The notes below the pieces were generated by a model. It worked only from the letters and a program-made list of their open reading frames with translations, ran no database searches and was not told where the DNA came from. This document shows, in pieces, positions 32,856 through 40,529 of a stretch of 64,000 bases of DNA. The translations under genes were made by a program, and so were the position numbers. The DNA comes from Muribaculum gordoncarteri (GTDB taxonomy: Bacteria; Bacteroidota; Bacteroidia; Bacteroidales; Muribaculaceae): positions 31,237 to 95,236 of the forward strand of contig NZ_CP039394.1 of the NCBI RefSeq assembly GCF_004803695.1. The letters are read 5' to 3'. Every line of letters begins with the position of its first letter. The first letter of the stretch is position 1.

Positions 32856-32971
32856 TTGCGTTAGAGTTATCGTTTTTTATTGTTTCCTTGCGCCTCACCG
32901 CGTTTATTGCTCTAAAATGATAGTTTGTATATCTTCGCATTTTTATCGCGGTTAGGAGCGGTTATTTTCAT
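32848..32971 (-). pseudogene. Small basic gene interrupted by a one-base frameshift
   Basis: ATG at 32971 overlaps the helicase loader stop (ATGA), and the reading begins MKITAPNRDKNAKIYKLSF before an in-frame stop. One base later the phase continues as RAINAVRRKETIKNDNSNANE and ends at 32848 with an overlap of the next start, as for neighbouring genes. The length, 124 bp, is one base more than a multiple of three, and the shift falls on a run of four Ts (plus strand AAAA 32914-32917). A one-base insertion in a real 40-residue gene is the simplest reading. Confidence 0.5.
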
Positions 32972-33774
32972 CTTCGGCTTGCGCCGGTCAAGTAGAGTAC
33001 GTTGTACGTCTTGAATCGGTCTGCCAATCGACCAAACCCATCATCAAACTCTTTCTTCAGTTTTTCAACATCGAGATTTGTTGTCAGATGCGCGAATTTC
33101 CGGCGGTCGGGTGCTGTCATTGTCCAAATCTCATTTCTTGCGTGCAGGAAGTCATTGACGATTGTTTTGGTGTCGATTCCGTAGAAAGGTCGATTTTCAA
33201 CGCCGATGTCGTTCAAGCACAGATTAACCGGCTTGCATTGGAATCCGACTGAATTTTCTTCGTTGTATGTGTAGCGGTCGATGTTGTTGTGAATCGTGTA
33301 GTAATTCACCATCTGCGTTACCGATACATTGTGAAAGAAATTCGGATTGTTGGTGTATCTCAGATATTCGGAGAAAATCTGCATCATCAGAGTTTTGCCG
33401 GTGCCGACTTCGCCCATAAGCAAAATATGCTTTTCCAACTTGTGCCCCTCATCCGGGAATATCTGCTCGGCAAGATGGCAGTTGTTGAAGTAGTAGAGCA
33501 AAAAGCGTAGCACTTTCGCGTTGTGTTCGTCAATCACGAATCTGCGCCGCTGTCCGGCAAGGCAGATTGAGTTGGCGATTTGCACAACGAGATTGCTGTG
33601 GGCGTTAAATGTCGATTCAACCGATAAGTCTTCAAACTGCGTGATTTGTTTCCTCGCATCGTTCATAACTTTGTTGATGACCGGTGCAATTTTCAATCTT
33701 GCAACTTCAGCCGCTTCACGCTTGCGCTTGGCTTCGACTTGCGCGATGATTTCGGGTGTCAGTTCTTCGTTCAT
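32968..33774 (-). CDS. Phage DnaC-like helicase loader ATPase
   Basis: A 268-residue AAA-type ATPase. Walker A GEVGTGKT is near residue 125, Walker B LCLNDIGVE (with the NDIG acid) near 190, and the sensor and arginine-rich end (TTNLDVEKLKKEFDDGFGRLADRFKTYNVLYLTG) match DnaC/DnaI loaders. It loads the replicative helicase at the phage origin. It follows the replication initiator gene by 10 bp and carries a helical N-terminus as usual. I would not expect a primase activity. Confidence 0.87.
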   Translation of the reverse strand: MNEELTPEIIAQVEAKRKREAAEVARLKIAPVINKVMNDARKQITQFEDLSVESTFNAHSNLVVQIANSICLAGQRRRFVIDEHNAKVLRFLLYYFNNCHLAEQIFPDEGHKLEKHILLMGEVGTGKTLMMQIFSEYLRYTNNPNFFHNVSVTQMVNYYTIHNNIDRYTYNEENSVGFQCKPVNLCLNDIGVENRPFYGIDTKTIVNDFLHARNEIWTMTAPDRRKFAHLTTNLDVEKLKKEFDDGFGRLADRFKTYNVLYLTGASRR

Positions 33775-33784
33775 GTTGCGCTGC

Positions 33785-34639
33785 TTAGTAATTCATTCCA
33801 CCGAAACCGCCGGAATAGTTCATTTTTGATGTCGGTTGCGCCGGAGCTTCCGGCAGCTTGGATTCAGCCTTGATTTCCGGGTATTCGGTAGTCCATCTTG
33901 ACTGATTGAGCCAAGTCGAAAGATTTGCTACTTGGGGAACAAACTCTCCGGCTGCTTTCGCGGCAGCGCGGTAGGCGGTCATTCTTTCGAGAGCCGGCAT
34001 CAGCAAAGGGACGATTTCGCGCCAAGTCTTCGGATTTTTCTTTTTGAAGTTCTGAAACTCCACATCGTGACCGCGCTTGTTCCCTGGGTATGCTTTTCGG
34101 AAAGATTCAAAAGCCAACTCCAATTCAGAAATTTCCGAATTTTGACATATCTCGTTAGAGATAATATTTCTTTTATTCTTTATTTCTTTACTTGTGTCCG
34201 CTATGTTGTCCGTTAAGTTGTCCTTTGGGCTGTCCGCTATGTTGTCCGGGTTGTTATTGGCACTACCATTGCAACCGCTTATTATATTGCCGTTTAAGCT
34301 GTCCTTTAGGTTGTCCGCTGCTTGATACATATTATATTTGCAAATTGTAATGATAGTTGTATTGCCAATAGTTTCTTTCGTTATCATCTTTTCCTCTTGA
34401 AGCATCTTCAAAAAGGCAATGACTGTGTTATGCCCTTTGTGCCAACGCTGGCAGAGGAAAGAGATTGATGCAACAAGTTGACCGCGTTTGATTTCGATTA
34501 GCCGAGAGCCGCCGGATAACGATTGACCGTCATCCCAAGAAGCCATAAGGAGCAAGTCGAGCCACCATTTGAGGCGTTCGGCATCTTGCCAAATCCAATG
34601 CTTTGGCAACTCCCGGCTAATCTTAATCCAACCGTTCAT
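33785..34639 (-). CDS. Phage replication initiator (winged-helix type)
   Basis: A 284-residue protein. The N-terminus (MNGWIKISRELPKHWIWQDAERLKWWLDLLLMASW), followed by IEIKRGQLVASISFLCQRWHKGHNTVIAFLKMLQEEKMI, is a winged-helix module common in phage replication initiators of the DnaD/GntR-like type. The middle is a low-complexity stretch (DNLKDSLNGNIISG... DNLTDNIADTSKE) encoded by the 12-bp repeats at 34195-34323. The C-terminus resembles other Bacteroidales phage initiators (TWREIVPLLMPALERMTAYRAAAKAAGEFVPQVANLSTWLNQSRWTTEYPE). It lies directly upstream of the helicase loader, as lambda O before P. Confidence 0.75.
   Translation of the reverse strand: MNGWIKISRELPKHWIWQDAERLKWWLDLLLMASWDDGQSLSGGSRLIEIKRGQLVASISFLCQRWHKGHNTVIAFLKMLQEEKMITKETIGNTTIITICKYNMYQAADNLKDSLNGNIISGCNGSANNNPDNIADSPKDNLTDNIADTSKEIKNKRNIISNEICQNSEISELELAFESFRKAYPGNKRGHDVEFQNFKKKNPKTWREIVPLLMPALERMTAYRAAAKAAGEFVPQVANLSTWLNQSRWTTEYPEIKAESKLPEAPAQPTSKMNYSGGFGGMNY
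34195..34323. repeat. 12-bp iterons inside the initiator gene: candidate phage replication origin
   Basis: The plus-strand unit TGTCCGCTATGT and variants recur at exact 12-bp steps, with TGTCC at 34195, 34207, 34219, 34231 and 34243, and again at 34300 and 34312. A degenerate copy (TGCCG) is at 34288. The bases left of the array, about 34141-34193, are AT-rich (ATAATATTTCTTTTATTCTTT). Iterons within the coding sequence of an initiator next to an AT-rich stretch are the plan of the lambdoid origin in gene O, and the helicase loader is the next gene. Confidence 0.7.
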
Positions 34640-34650
34640 GGTCTATTCGC

Positions 34651-35265
34651 TCAACCGAAATAGAAGTCTTGCCAAATCTTGATGAACTGTTTTCCGAAGT
34701 AGTCTGCAAGAGCTTCAGATTTCACGCAAAGACGGGACCTGATATACGCATCCGTACCCGAGGGCGCGTCAGCCGAGTCCGCATACGCAAAACCGGCATA
34801 CGCGCCGTTAAGCGCATCACCGCCGAAAAGGACACATTCGGCTTTGCGCTCATCATCCATCTGGTCTATCTCTTTTTGAGTATAGAGCCAATACCACGGA
34901 TACCACTTGTTTTCTCCCTTGACGTATTTGGGAGTCCATCCCTCGTTGAGAGCGGCGGCGATGATGCGGAGCTTCAGATACGCTACGAGGTCTTTCGCCG
35001 TTTCATCCATCGGGGGATTCTGCTCCTCGGTAATGCGGCGATACTGATTGACGAGAGCGTGATTGCCGAGTTCACGGCAAGCGTCTTCAAAGGTCTTGAC
35101 GCGCTCTGTTATCGGGCGGTTGTCTGCTGTCATGGCTGATTCGCCGTATAAGTTGCAGAGTAACGCCTTGATTTCGGGGTTCTCTGTGTTGTTGTAAGCT
35201 GCACGGACTTTTTCGATTGTCGGCTGCTCAAACTTTACTGAGTTTGTTGGCTCAATTTTTCGCAT
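34651..35265 (-). CDS. Conserved phage protein, unknown function
   Basis: A 204-residue protein (MRKIEPTNSVKFEQPTIEKVRAAYNNTENPEIKALLCNLYGE...). A helical N-terminal half is followed by KWYPWYWLYTQKEIDQMDDERKAECVLFGGDALNGAYAGFAYADSADAPSGTDAYIRSRLCVKSEALADYFGKQFIKIW. This pattern is very common in Bacteroidales phages and mobile elements, and no function is known to me. Its start overlaps the end of the 57-residue gene by 14 bp. Confidence 0.6.
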   Translation of the reverse strand: MRKIEPTNSVKFEQPTIEKVRAAYNNTENPEIKALLCNLYGESAMTADNRPITERVKTFEDACRELGNHALVNQYRRITEEQNPPMDETAKDLVAYLKLRIIAAALNEGWTPKYVKGENKWYPWYWLYTQKEIDQMDDERKAECVLFGGDALNGAYAGFAYADSADAPSGTDAYIRSRLCVKSEALADYFGKQFIKIWQDFYFG

Positions 35266-35425
35266 TGTTGATTTTGTTTAATTTTGGTAAAACTTCATGT
35301 TTGAGTAATCTAACTGCATTAGTCAGTCGTAAACTTTTACGTATCGCCGCAGTGTCGAGATTGTCAAGAATCTGCGGCAAGCTCCGGCATATCGTTGCGA
35401 CAACATCATTAGGCACATTTCTCAT
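35252..35425 (-). CDS. Small helical phage protein, unknown
   Basis: A 57-residue protein, MRNVPNDVVATICRSLPQILDNL, then DTAAIRKSLRLTNAVRLLKH, ending NKINNAKN. It starts with a one-base overlap of the MBL-fold gene stop (TGATG) and runs into the start of the next gene. Regular helices and the exact coupling suggest a true gene. Function unknown. Confidence 0.6.
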   Translation of the reverse strand: MRNVPNDVVATICRSLPQILDNLDTAAIRKSLRLTNAVRLLKHEVLPKLNKINNAKN

Positions 35426-36165
35426 CAGTATGGGATTTTAGATACGTTGATTTCAATGCCCGGATTTGCCACATAAACCGGCTTTCCTACGGCTTCCGCT
35501 ATCAAGGCGCGGAATTGTTCAGCATTACTGTGCCTGCCCGATAGGTGGAGCAATACCACTTCATTTACGGCTGTGAGGTCGGTGGTACGGAGTATCTGTT
35601 CGGTTGTCTTCAGCTCCATGTGTGATTCGAGTAATCGTTCACGTGTGCTGCTGACCGTACTTCCGCTGCTTATAGCGTCTTCAAGAAGCTCATCGGAGTA
35701 ATTGGCTTCAATCATTATGTGATTGAGGTTAGCAACCCGATATTCAAGCATCATCGTGTCGGTTACGAATAGCAATTTGCCCATCTCGTCATGTTCGATG
35801 ACGAATCCGAGGCACGGCACATCATGGACTACCGGGAGCGCAAAGACTTTGAAGCTGCCCACTTTGTAGCCGTGCATCGGCTCGATGGATTTACAGAACG
35901 TGCGGTTTAGCTTGGGGAATGAAGCAAACACATCTTCGAGAGCAAGAGCATGGATTCCGAATTTCAGATACTCCGGCAGATACTTTGAATGGTCTTTGTG
36001 GCGGTGGCTCACTACGCATCCGGCAATGCTGCTCAACTTCCAACCGAGAACTTTTTTAACCTCGACCAAAGGCATACCGCATTCAATCAGTAATGCGCCG
36101 CCGTTAGAAGATTGCAGTACATAGCCGTTGCCGCGTGACGAGCTTCCGATGCAAAAGAGTTTCAT
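35425..36165 (-). CDS. Metallo-beta-lactamase-fold hydrolase
   Basis: A 246-residue protein of the YycJ-like MBL family: LFCIGSSSRGNGYVLQSSNGGALLIECG at the N-terminus, the HRHKDHSK metal motif at about residue 55, later FVTDTMM with an Asp ligand, and VVLLHLSGRHSN near the C-terminus. Substrate is probably nucleic acid, with a role in phage DNA recombination or repair. It is placed between recT and a small gene in the replication cluster. Phages of this order often carry this trio (recT, MBL protein, ATPase), so a linked repair system is likely, though the substrate is not proved. Confidence 0.85.
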   Translation of the reverse strand: MKLFCIGSSSRGNGYVLQSSNGGALLIECGMPLVEVKKVLGWKLSSIAGCVVSHRHKDHSKYLPEYLKFGIHALALEDVFASFPKLNRTFCKSIEPMHGYKVGSFKVFALPVVHDVPCLGFVIEHDEMGKLLFVTDTMMLEYRVANLNHIMIEANYSDELLEDAISSGSTVSSTRERLLESHMELKTTEQILRTTDLTAVNEVVLLHLSGRHSNAEQFRALIAEAVGKPVYVANPGIEINVSKIPY

Positions 36166-36182
36166 TCGCGTATCTGCTTGGG

Positions 36183-37151
36183 TTAATAGTTCGGTTCTTT
36201 TGGAGCTTCTTCAGTCACCGGAGCTTCTTTTGGCTGCTCTGTAACCTCGCCGGTTTCTTCGTTCACGACTTCCTCGTATGGCACTTCGGAAGCGTCGAGA
36301 TTGAGCGGTTGTGCATCTGCAAGCTGAAGCGTGTCATTTCGCGCGGCGATTGCTCGATTCTCGGCTTCGGTGTCGTGTCCGAGTGCTGACTGCATCTTGA
36401 TTGAGAGATAGCCGTATTTTGAGAGAAGTCGGCGAATGACTGTCTTCAGAGCCATATCGTTGAAATTGCCCTCCCAACCGACAGTATTTGACACGATGCC
36501 GCTGTTGGCTTTCTTGATAAGGTCGGCGACTGTGACTTCTTTTTTGAACTTGATGCCAGGAGCGTAACGCTTTGCGTATGCCGCCATGTCTTCAACCGAC
36601 ATATAGAGCGTCTTGGAGTAGCCGTTAAGCAACTCGAAATAGCAAAAGTAGCCGATGATTTTGTCGGACTTCTTTTGTCCGTCAAGGCACACTTCGCCGG
36701 AGAGTCGATTTGCAGTGCGTAATTCGCCCTCATACACCACATCTGCGTTGATTGTGCGATACTTGCCGGTGCGCATAGCAAGCTGAATGTAGCCCTTGTA
36801 ACCGGGTATGAATGTCGGTGTCGGCTCTTTAACTTCTATGGTGCGCCCGGTCTGTGGGTCAGTACGCTTAACCTTGTTTTTGTAGACTACGACATAGGCG
36901 AATCCGAGAGCGCGGTTTATCGGCAAGTCGAGTACGGCGGCTTTCAAGCACTCTTGTACGATTGCCGTAGGGTTGCACTCTTGAAGCGACTTATCGCCGT
37001 TGTAGAGGTCGATGATTGACGCGATGAATAGGTTTTTGTTCTCTGCAAGCGCGTTTTGGAACTGTTCTACCACGCTCGGCGCACTGAGGATTGACTTCAG
37101 CTTCGCGAGTCCGGTTTGCCCGGTGGTCGCGACTTGGTTGTTTTCTGCCAT
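36183..37151 (-). CDS. RecT-family recombinase (single-strand annealing)
   Basis: A 322-residue protein of RecT type. N-terminal helical part LAKLKSILSAPSVVEQFQNALAENKNLFIASIIDLYNGDKSLQECNPTAIVQECLKAAVLDLPINRALGFAYVVVYKN; then the core FIPGYKGYIQLAMRTGKYRTINADVVYEGE and ALKTVIRRLLSKYG. The C-terminal tail is acidic and disordered. RecT proteins pair complementary single strands and help phage recombination together with an exonuclease. The companion exonuclease function may reside in the adjacent SbcC/Rad50-like or MBL-fold proteins; no RecE-like gene is in view. Confidence 0.9.
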   Translation of the reverse strand: MAENNQVATTGQTGLAKLKSILSAPSVVEQFQNALAENKNLFIASIIDLYNGDKSLQECNPTAIVQECLKAAVLDLPINRALGFAYVVVYKNKVKRTDPQTGRTIEVKEPTPTFIPGYKGYIQLAMRTGKYRTINADVVYEGELRTANRLSGEVCLDGQKKSDKIIGYFCYFELLNGYSKTLYMSVEDMAAYAKRYAPGIKFKKEVTVADLIKKANSGIVSNTVGWEGNFNDMALKTVIRRLLSKYGYLSIKMQSALGHDTEAENRAIAARNDTLQLADAQPLNLDASEVPYEEVVNEETGEVTEQPKEAPVTEEAPKEPNY

Positions 37152-37163
37152 GATTTGCGTTGA

Positions 37164-39191
37164 TTAATGATTATTGAATAGGCTCTTTTGAGCCGGGGAT
37201 TTCTCGATTACAAGCTGCTCATCGCGTGACACAATGAGGCTAATGACTTGTGACTGCATCGGTATGATGTCGTTGACTGATTCGGCGTTGTCAACGAATA
37301 TCGGAGCATATACGCCCTGCGACTTGCAGATTGCGTTGATTATGTCAAGTCCGATGATGATACGCTCTGCATTGCTGCAAGTGCTGTACGGCTTGCCGTT
37401 GAGTGTGGCTTCGCACGTTTCTTTTTCCGCGCCGTTGATTGCGGGAGCTATCCAACGGAAGCGCACGAGAGAGAAAAGTCCGTCGATTCGTTGCTCAATG
37501 GCTGCGCTACGAGCCTTTGAAAATTCGAGCATCGTAAACTCGATTCTTTCAAGCTCGGCAATTTCATCGCTTTGCTTTGAGAGCTGCGTTTCAAGCTCAT
37601 CAATACGCGCTTGGGCTTTGGCGTTATCGTCACGCTTTTTGAGCCGCGATTTAAGGCTGTCTATCGCTGTCGAGAGTGCGTTGCGTTGCTCTTTAAGCTC
37701 GATGCTGTTAGCCGGTGCAGCCGGTATTGAGGACTTCGCTTCAAGCTCCGATATCTTTTTGTCTATCTCTGCAAGCTGCGCATCGGCGGATATAAGAGGC
37801 TTAACGTCCGGCATCGTGAGTTCTACGCGGTAAACATCGCTTGACTTCAGTTGCTCGATTGATGCTTTGTCGGCTTTGATAGACGCTTCGGAAGCCTCCA
37901 ACGCGACAATGCTACGTTGCTTCTGCATCTTTACTGCCCCTCCTTTTTGCTCATTGGCGGCGATTCGCTCTGCGATAGCTGCGAGTTTCTTTTTGCGCTG
38001 CTTCTCGAAGTTCTCTATGATTTCAGCTTCTTTCGCTTCGATGTCTTCAACATCAAATTGACGGTGGCAGGTGGGGCAGCAAAAGTCACTTTCGTTGAAC
38101 TGAACTTGCTCGGCATTGACTGCTATGCTTTCAGCTTGGAGCGACTGCCATTCTTGGATAAGGACTTTTCGTGCGTTATTGTGTCGCTCGATTTCCTCTT
38201 TTCGCGCATTTATTGCGCTTTCGGTCGAGCGTATGCGATTCGTTAGGCTGTCAATCTGAAACTGCACATTGTCGCGCTCACGCTTCTTTTTGCGATAGTC
38301 CGCAGTAGCTTCGTCTTCGATGTCTGCCACTCTTTGAGCGCGTTTGCGGCGTAGAGCCGTGGTTTGCTCTTGGATTTTCATGCGCTCGTTGTCTGCGGCT
38401 CGTTGAGCTTCTGAAGCGTCTGCCATCTGCGATTCTATCTTATCGCGCTCGGCTATCTTAGTTTTGATTTCGGACTCTATCGCTGCCCAATCTTCCGGCT
38501 CTGAAAGGTCGCGTTTCTTTTCATCAATGCGCCCGGGGATGCCGACTATTTCAGCATTCAAACGTGATTTCTTCGATGCAATCTCTTTCTTAAACTCGTT
38601 CATGGTCTTGCCGGTAATCATCGCGAGGAGAGCTTCAAAATCGGCATTTCCGGCGGCTATCTCGGTGTCGGAGATTGACCCTGCCATTTTGAGCAACATC
38701 TCCTTTTGCGCTTCGGCTGACTGTGAAGGGAAGTATGCCGGATTCGTGATGAACTTGAATACATCCTCGTTGCAGATGCCGGCGATTTTCGCGTCATACT
38801 CACGTGCGCTGCAAGGCACATCGTTGTAAAAGCGTTCTTCTTCATTGCCGGTAAACACTCGCTCGGTCTGACCGGCACGTTTAACCCATTTCTCTGTGAA
38901 TCGGCGGCACAATTTGATTTCCTCGCCGTTTACGGTGATGATAGCCGATACCTCATGCGGAAGCTGTGGAATGATAGCTCCGTTAGTGTCGAGCGTCTTT
39001 AGGTCGAATTTCTTGCGGTCCTGGCTGTCTTTGCCAAAGAGTAGCCAAGTGAATGCGTCAAACAACGTAGTCTTGCCGCTTCCGTTTCGACCGAAGATGT
39101 CCGTCACTCTCTCGTCAAAGCTGACCGAGAGTTCTCTTATGCCCTTGAAGTTCACGAGCGAAAGAGATTTGATGATGATTTCTTTCTTCAT
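37164..39191 (-). CDS. SbcC/Rad50-like ATPase with zinc hook
   Basis: A 675-residue SMC-type ATPase. Walker A GRNGSGKTT at residues 34-42, a long coiled coil, and a Cys-based hook CCPTCH near residue 370, with further coiled coil and a C-terminal domain that begins VRFRWIAPAINGAEKETCEATLNGKPYSTCSNAERIIIGLDIINAICKSQGVYAPIFVDNAESVND. Such proteins bring DNA ends together and assist nucleases. It lies in front of recT and the MBL-fold gene, which suggests a phage recombination module. Full-length motif order is complete; a separate nuclease subunit (SbcD) is not encoded nearby. Confidence 0.87.
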   Translation of the reverse strand: MKKEIIIKSLSLVNFKGIRELSVSFDERVTDIFGRNGSGKTTLFDAFTWLLFGKDSQDRKKFDLKTLDTNGAIIPQLPHEVSAIITVNGEEIKLCRRFTEKWVKRAGQTERVFTGNEEERFYNDVPCSAREYDAKIAGICNEDVFKFITNPAYFPSQSAEAQKEMLLKMAGSISDTEIAAGNADFEALLAMITGKTMNEFKKEIASKKSRLNAEIVGIPGRIDEKKRDLSEPEDWAAIESEIKTKIAERDKIESQMADASEAQRAADNERMKIQEQTTALRRKRAQRVADIEDEATADYRKKKRERDNVQFQIDSLTNRIRSTESAINARKEEIERHNNARKVLIQEWQSLQAESIAVNAEQVQFNESDFCCPTCHRQFDVEDIEAKEAEIIENFEKQRKKKLAAIAERIAANEQKGGAVKMQKQRSIVALEASEASIKADKASIEQLKSSDVYRVELTMPDVKPLISADAQLAEIDKKISELEAKSSIPAAPANSIELKEQRNALSTAIDSLKSRLKKRDDNAKAQARIDELETQLSKQSDEIAELERIEFTMLEFSKARSAAIEQRIDGLFSLVRFRWIAPAINGAEKETCEATLNGKPYSTCSNAERIIIGLDIINAICKSQGVYAPIFVDNAESVNDIIPMQSQVISLIVSRDEQLVIEKSPAQKSLFNNH

Positions 39192-39204
39192 TTTTGCGTT
39201 ATTA

Positions 39205-39480
39205 TTAGAATTTGTTGATTGCTATGTGGGTGGCTGCTTTGCAGTTGATTTCATCATTAGTCGGGATGCGGTCTGACAACTGCCAATCCTCGATTTCTGA
39301 CTTCTTGAAGAATGTGCGGTTGCCCTGCTTGTAATGAGGAATTTTTCGCGCACTTACGAGATGACGCACCCGGTCGGCTGATACTGAAAGAATCATTGCA
39401 ACCTCATCGACATTCAGCACGTTTTTGAACTGAATAAGCATGATGCGTTCAAGTCGTTCAAGTCGTTGTTCTATGCTCAT
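39205..39480 (-). CDS. Helix-turn-helix DNA-binding protein (excisionase-like)
   Basis: A 91-residue protein. The core LNVDEVAMILSVSADRVRHLVSARKIPHYKQGNRTFFKKSEIEDWQ is the MerR/Xis-like winged helix (helix-turn-helix and wing, then WQ-like end) widespread in Bacteroidetes mobile elements and annotated as helix-turn-helix domain protein. In a prophage it could act as recombination directionality factor or transcription regulator. It overlaps the membrane protein gene by 4 bp. Confidence 0.8.
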   Translation of the reverse strand: MSIEQRLERLERIMLIQFKNVLNVDEVAMILSVSADRVRHLVSARKIPHYKQGNRTFFKKSEIEDWQLSDRIPTNDEINCKAATHIAINKF

Positions 39481-39722
39481 CGCTTGACCTCCTTTCTTTT
39501 GTTGCGCTCGGCTCGGAGTTCTTCAACGCTTGCCTTAAACAAGAGTTTCCAGCCGACATAAGCCATTATCGAGAAGAGCCACACAAAGATGAATCCCGGA
39601 CGGCTATCATCGCTATTTATAGTTTCTATTAAGCACCTTATTGCATACGATACACCGAAAAGTATCATAATCACAGACGCTATGACTTGCGCCCACAGAT
39701 AAGCCATTAGGATTCTTCGCAT
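39477..39722 (-). CDS. Small two-segment membrane protein
   Basis: An 81-residue protein with hydrophobic segments near residues 5-30 (MAYLWAQVIASVIMILFGVSYAI) and 43-62 (GFIFVWLFSIMAYVGWKLLF), then a basic, charged C-terminus (EELRAERNKRKEVKR). Predicted inner-membrane protein with C-terminus inside. It is next to the HTH genes at the start of the early operon. Perhaps a superinfection exclusion or host-takeover protein. No family is recognised. Confidence 0.6.
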   Translation of the reverse strand: MRRILMAYLWAQVIASVIMILFGVSYAIRCLIETINSDDSRPGFIFVWLFSIMAYVGWKLLFKASVEELRAERNKRKEVKR

Positions 39723-39727
39723 AGTTG

Positions 39728-39946
39728 TTAATTATTAGGGAATAATGTTTCGGGGTCAACGCCAAATTCCTTGGCGATATGCTTTCTTGTCAGAGCGTCC
39801 GGCACTTGCTGACCGGTCGCCCACTGACGGACTGTGTTAGGAGATTTCTCCGTCACGGTTGCAACTCTCTCGATGAAAGACTGCACCGGCGTAGGTTTGT
39901 CCTTTTCTCTCTGATAGAGGTCTTTGAATGTGATTTGCTTTACCAT
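39728..39946 (-). CDS. Cro-like small HTH regulator
   Basis: A 72-residue protein: FIERVATVTEKSPNTVRQWATGQQVPDALTRKHIAKEFGVDPETLFP. The segments VTEKSPNTVRQWATGQQVPD form a helix-turn-helix with a XRE-like recognition helix. It lies near the start of the leftward early operon, opposite the repressor gene on the other side of the control region, as Cro does. Thus a lytic regulator is probable. Confidence 0.75.
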   Translation of the reverse strand: MVKQITFKDLYQREKDKPTPVQSFIERVATVTEKSPNTVRQWATGQQVPDALTRKHIAKEFGVDPETLFPNN

Positions 39947-39965
39947 ATCTTGATTTGTATTGTAT

Positions 39966-40349
39966 TCAGAGAAATTCAGTTACAAGTTCGTAGTCGTATG
40001 CGTCAAACTCGATTCCGAGCTTGATTTTCTCTCGGAGGTATGTTTTATGACCGAGCAACTTGATTGCTTGATTGCGGAGCGTTGCGCTATCTATATCGGC
40101 AGCTTCCTTAATGAGAAGTCGTGCGGTTTCGAGTCTTTCGGCTCGGAGGTCGTCGAGCTTCTCTTTGAGATTCGTTGACTGCTGATAATATCTGTAAAGC
40201 AATACGCTATCAGAGTGATGCTTGAAGTCTTTGCAGAATGCGTCTTTGTCGATGCCTTCTCCGGCTTCGAGATACATTGCTTCTATCTCTTTGTATCGGT
40301 CTTCGGGGATGGTGTACCCGGTACGTTCTTCAAATTCTTTCTTCGTCAT
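39966..40349 (-). CDS. Early phage protein, unknown function
   Basis: A 127-residue helical protein (MTKKEFEERTGYTIPEDRYKEIEAMYLEAGEGIDKDAFCKDFKHHSDSVLLYRYY...). It is the first gene of the leftward early operon, about 100 bp downstream of the promoter at 40453-40460. Coiled-coil-like (NLKEKLDDLRAERLETARLLIKEAADIDSATLRNQAIKLLGHKTYLREKIK). Function unknown; position suggests an early regulator. Confidence 0.6.
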   Translation of the reverse strand: MTKKEFEERTGYTIPEDRYKEIEAMYLEAGEGIDKDAFCKDFKHHSDSVLLYRYYQQSTNLKEKLDDLRAERLETARLLIKEAADIDSATLRNQAIKLLGHKTYLREKIKLGIEFDAYDYELVTEFL

Positions 40350-40398
40350 ATTGCGTTGTTTTTTGAGGGTTGCTATTGCTTAATAAGTATTAAGTTTT

Positions 40399-40406
40399 TA
40401 TCTTTG
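40399..40406 (+). promoter_or_regulatory. Rightward promoter of the lysogeny operon
   Basis: Plus-strand TATCTTTG matches the Bacteroidetes -7 element; transcription would run into the repressor gene (ATG 40530) with an untranslated leader of about 115 bp that contains the operator region. The upstream -33 box is not obvious. Confidence 0.5.
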
Positions 40407-40452
40407 CACAATTTTTATTTTGATTGTGGCAATCACTTTCGTGATTGTGATG

Positions 40453-40460
40453 CAAAGTTA
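40453..40460 (-). promoter_or_regulatory. Leftward promoter of the early operon
   Basis: The minus strand reads TAACTTTG at 40453-40460, a Bacteroidetes -7 element, about 104 bp before the first early gene. It abuts the palindromic operator cluster at 40461-40506, so repressor binding would block it. Confidence 0.6.
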
Positions 40461-40506
40461 AAGAATAATTCTTGAATAGGCAAATAATTCAAGAAAAATT
40501 TTTGAA
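40461..40506. promoter_or_regulatory. Palindromic operator cluster in the immunity region
   Basis: Inverted arms occur side by side: AAGAATAATTCTT at 40461-40473, ATTCTTGAAT at 40468-40477 facing ATTCAAGAA at 40487-40495, and TTCAAGAAAAATTTTTGAA from 40488 to 40506. They sit between the divergent promoters and the repressor gene, the position of CI/Cro-type operators. Confidence 0.6.
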
Positions 40507-40529
40507 CTAAATAATCGTAAATACGCTAT

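Noticed and set aside
35425..36165. The MBL-fold gene as a true beta-lactamase
   Set aside because: It lacks a signal peptide and matches YycJ-like nucleic acid hydrolases; its setting is phage recombination genes.
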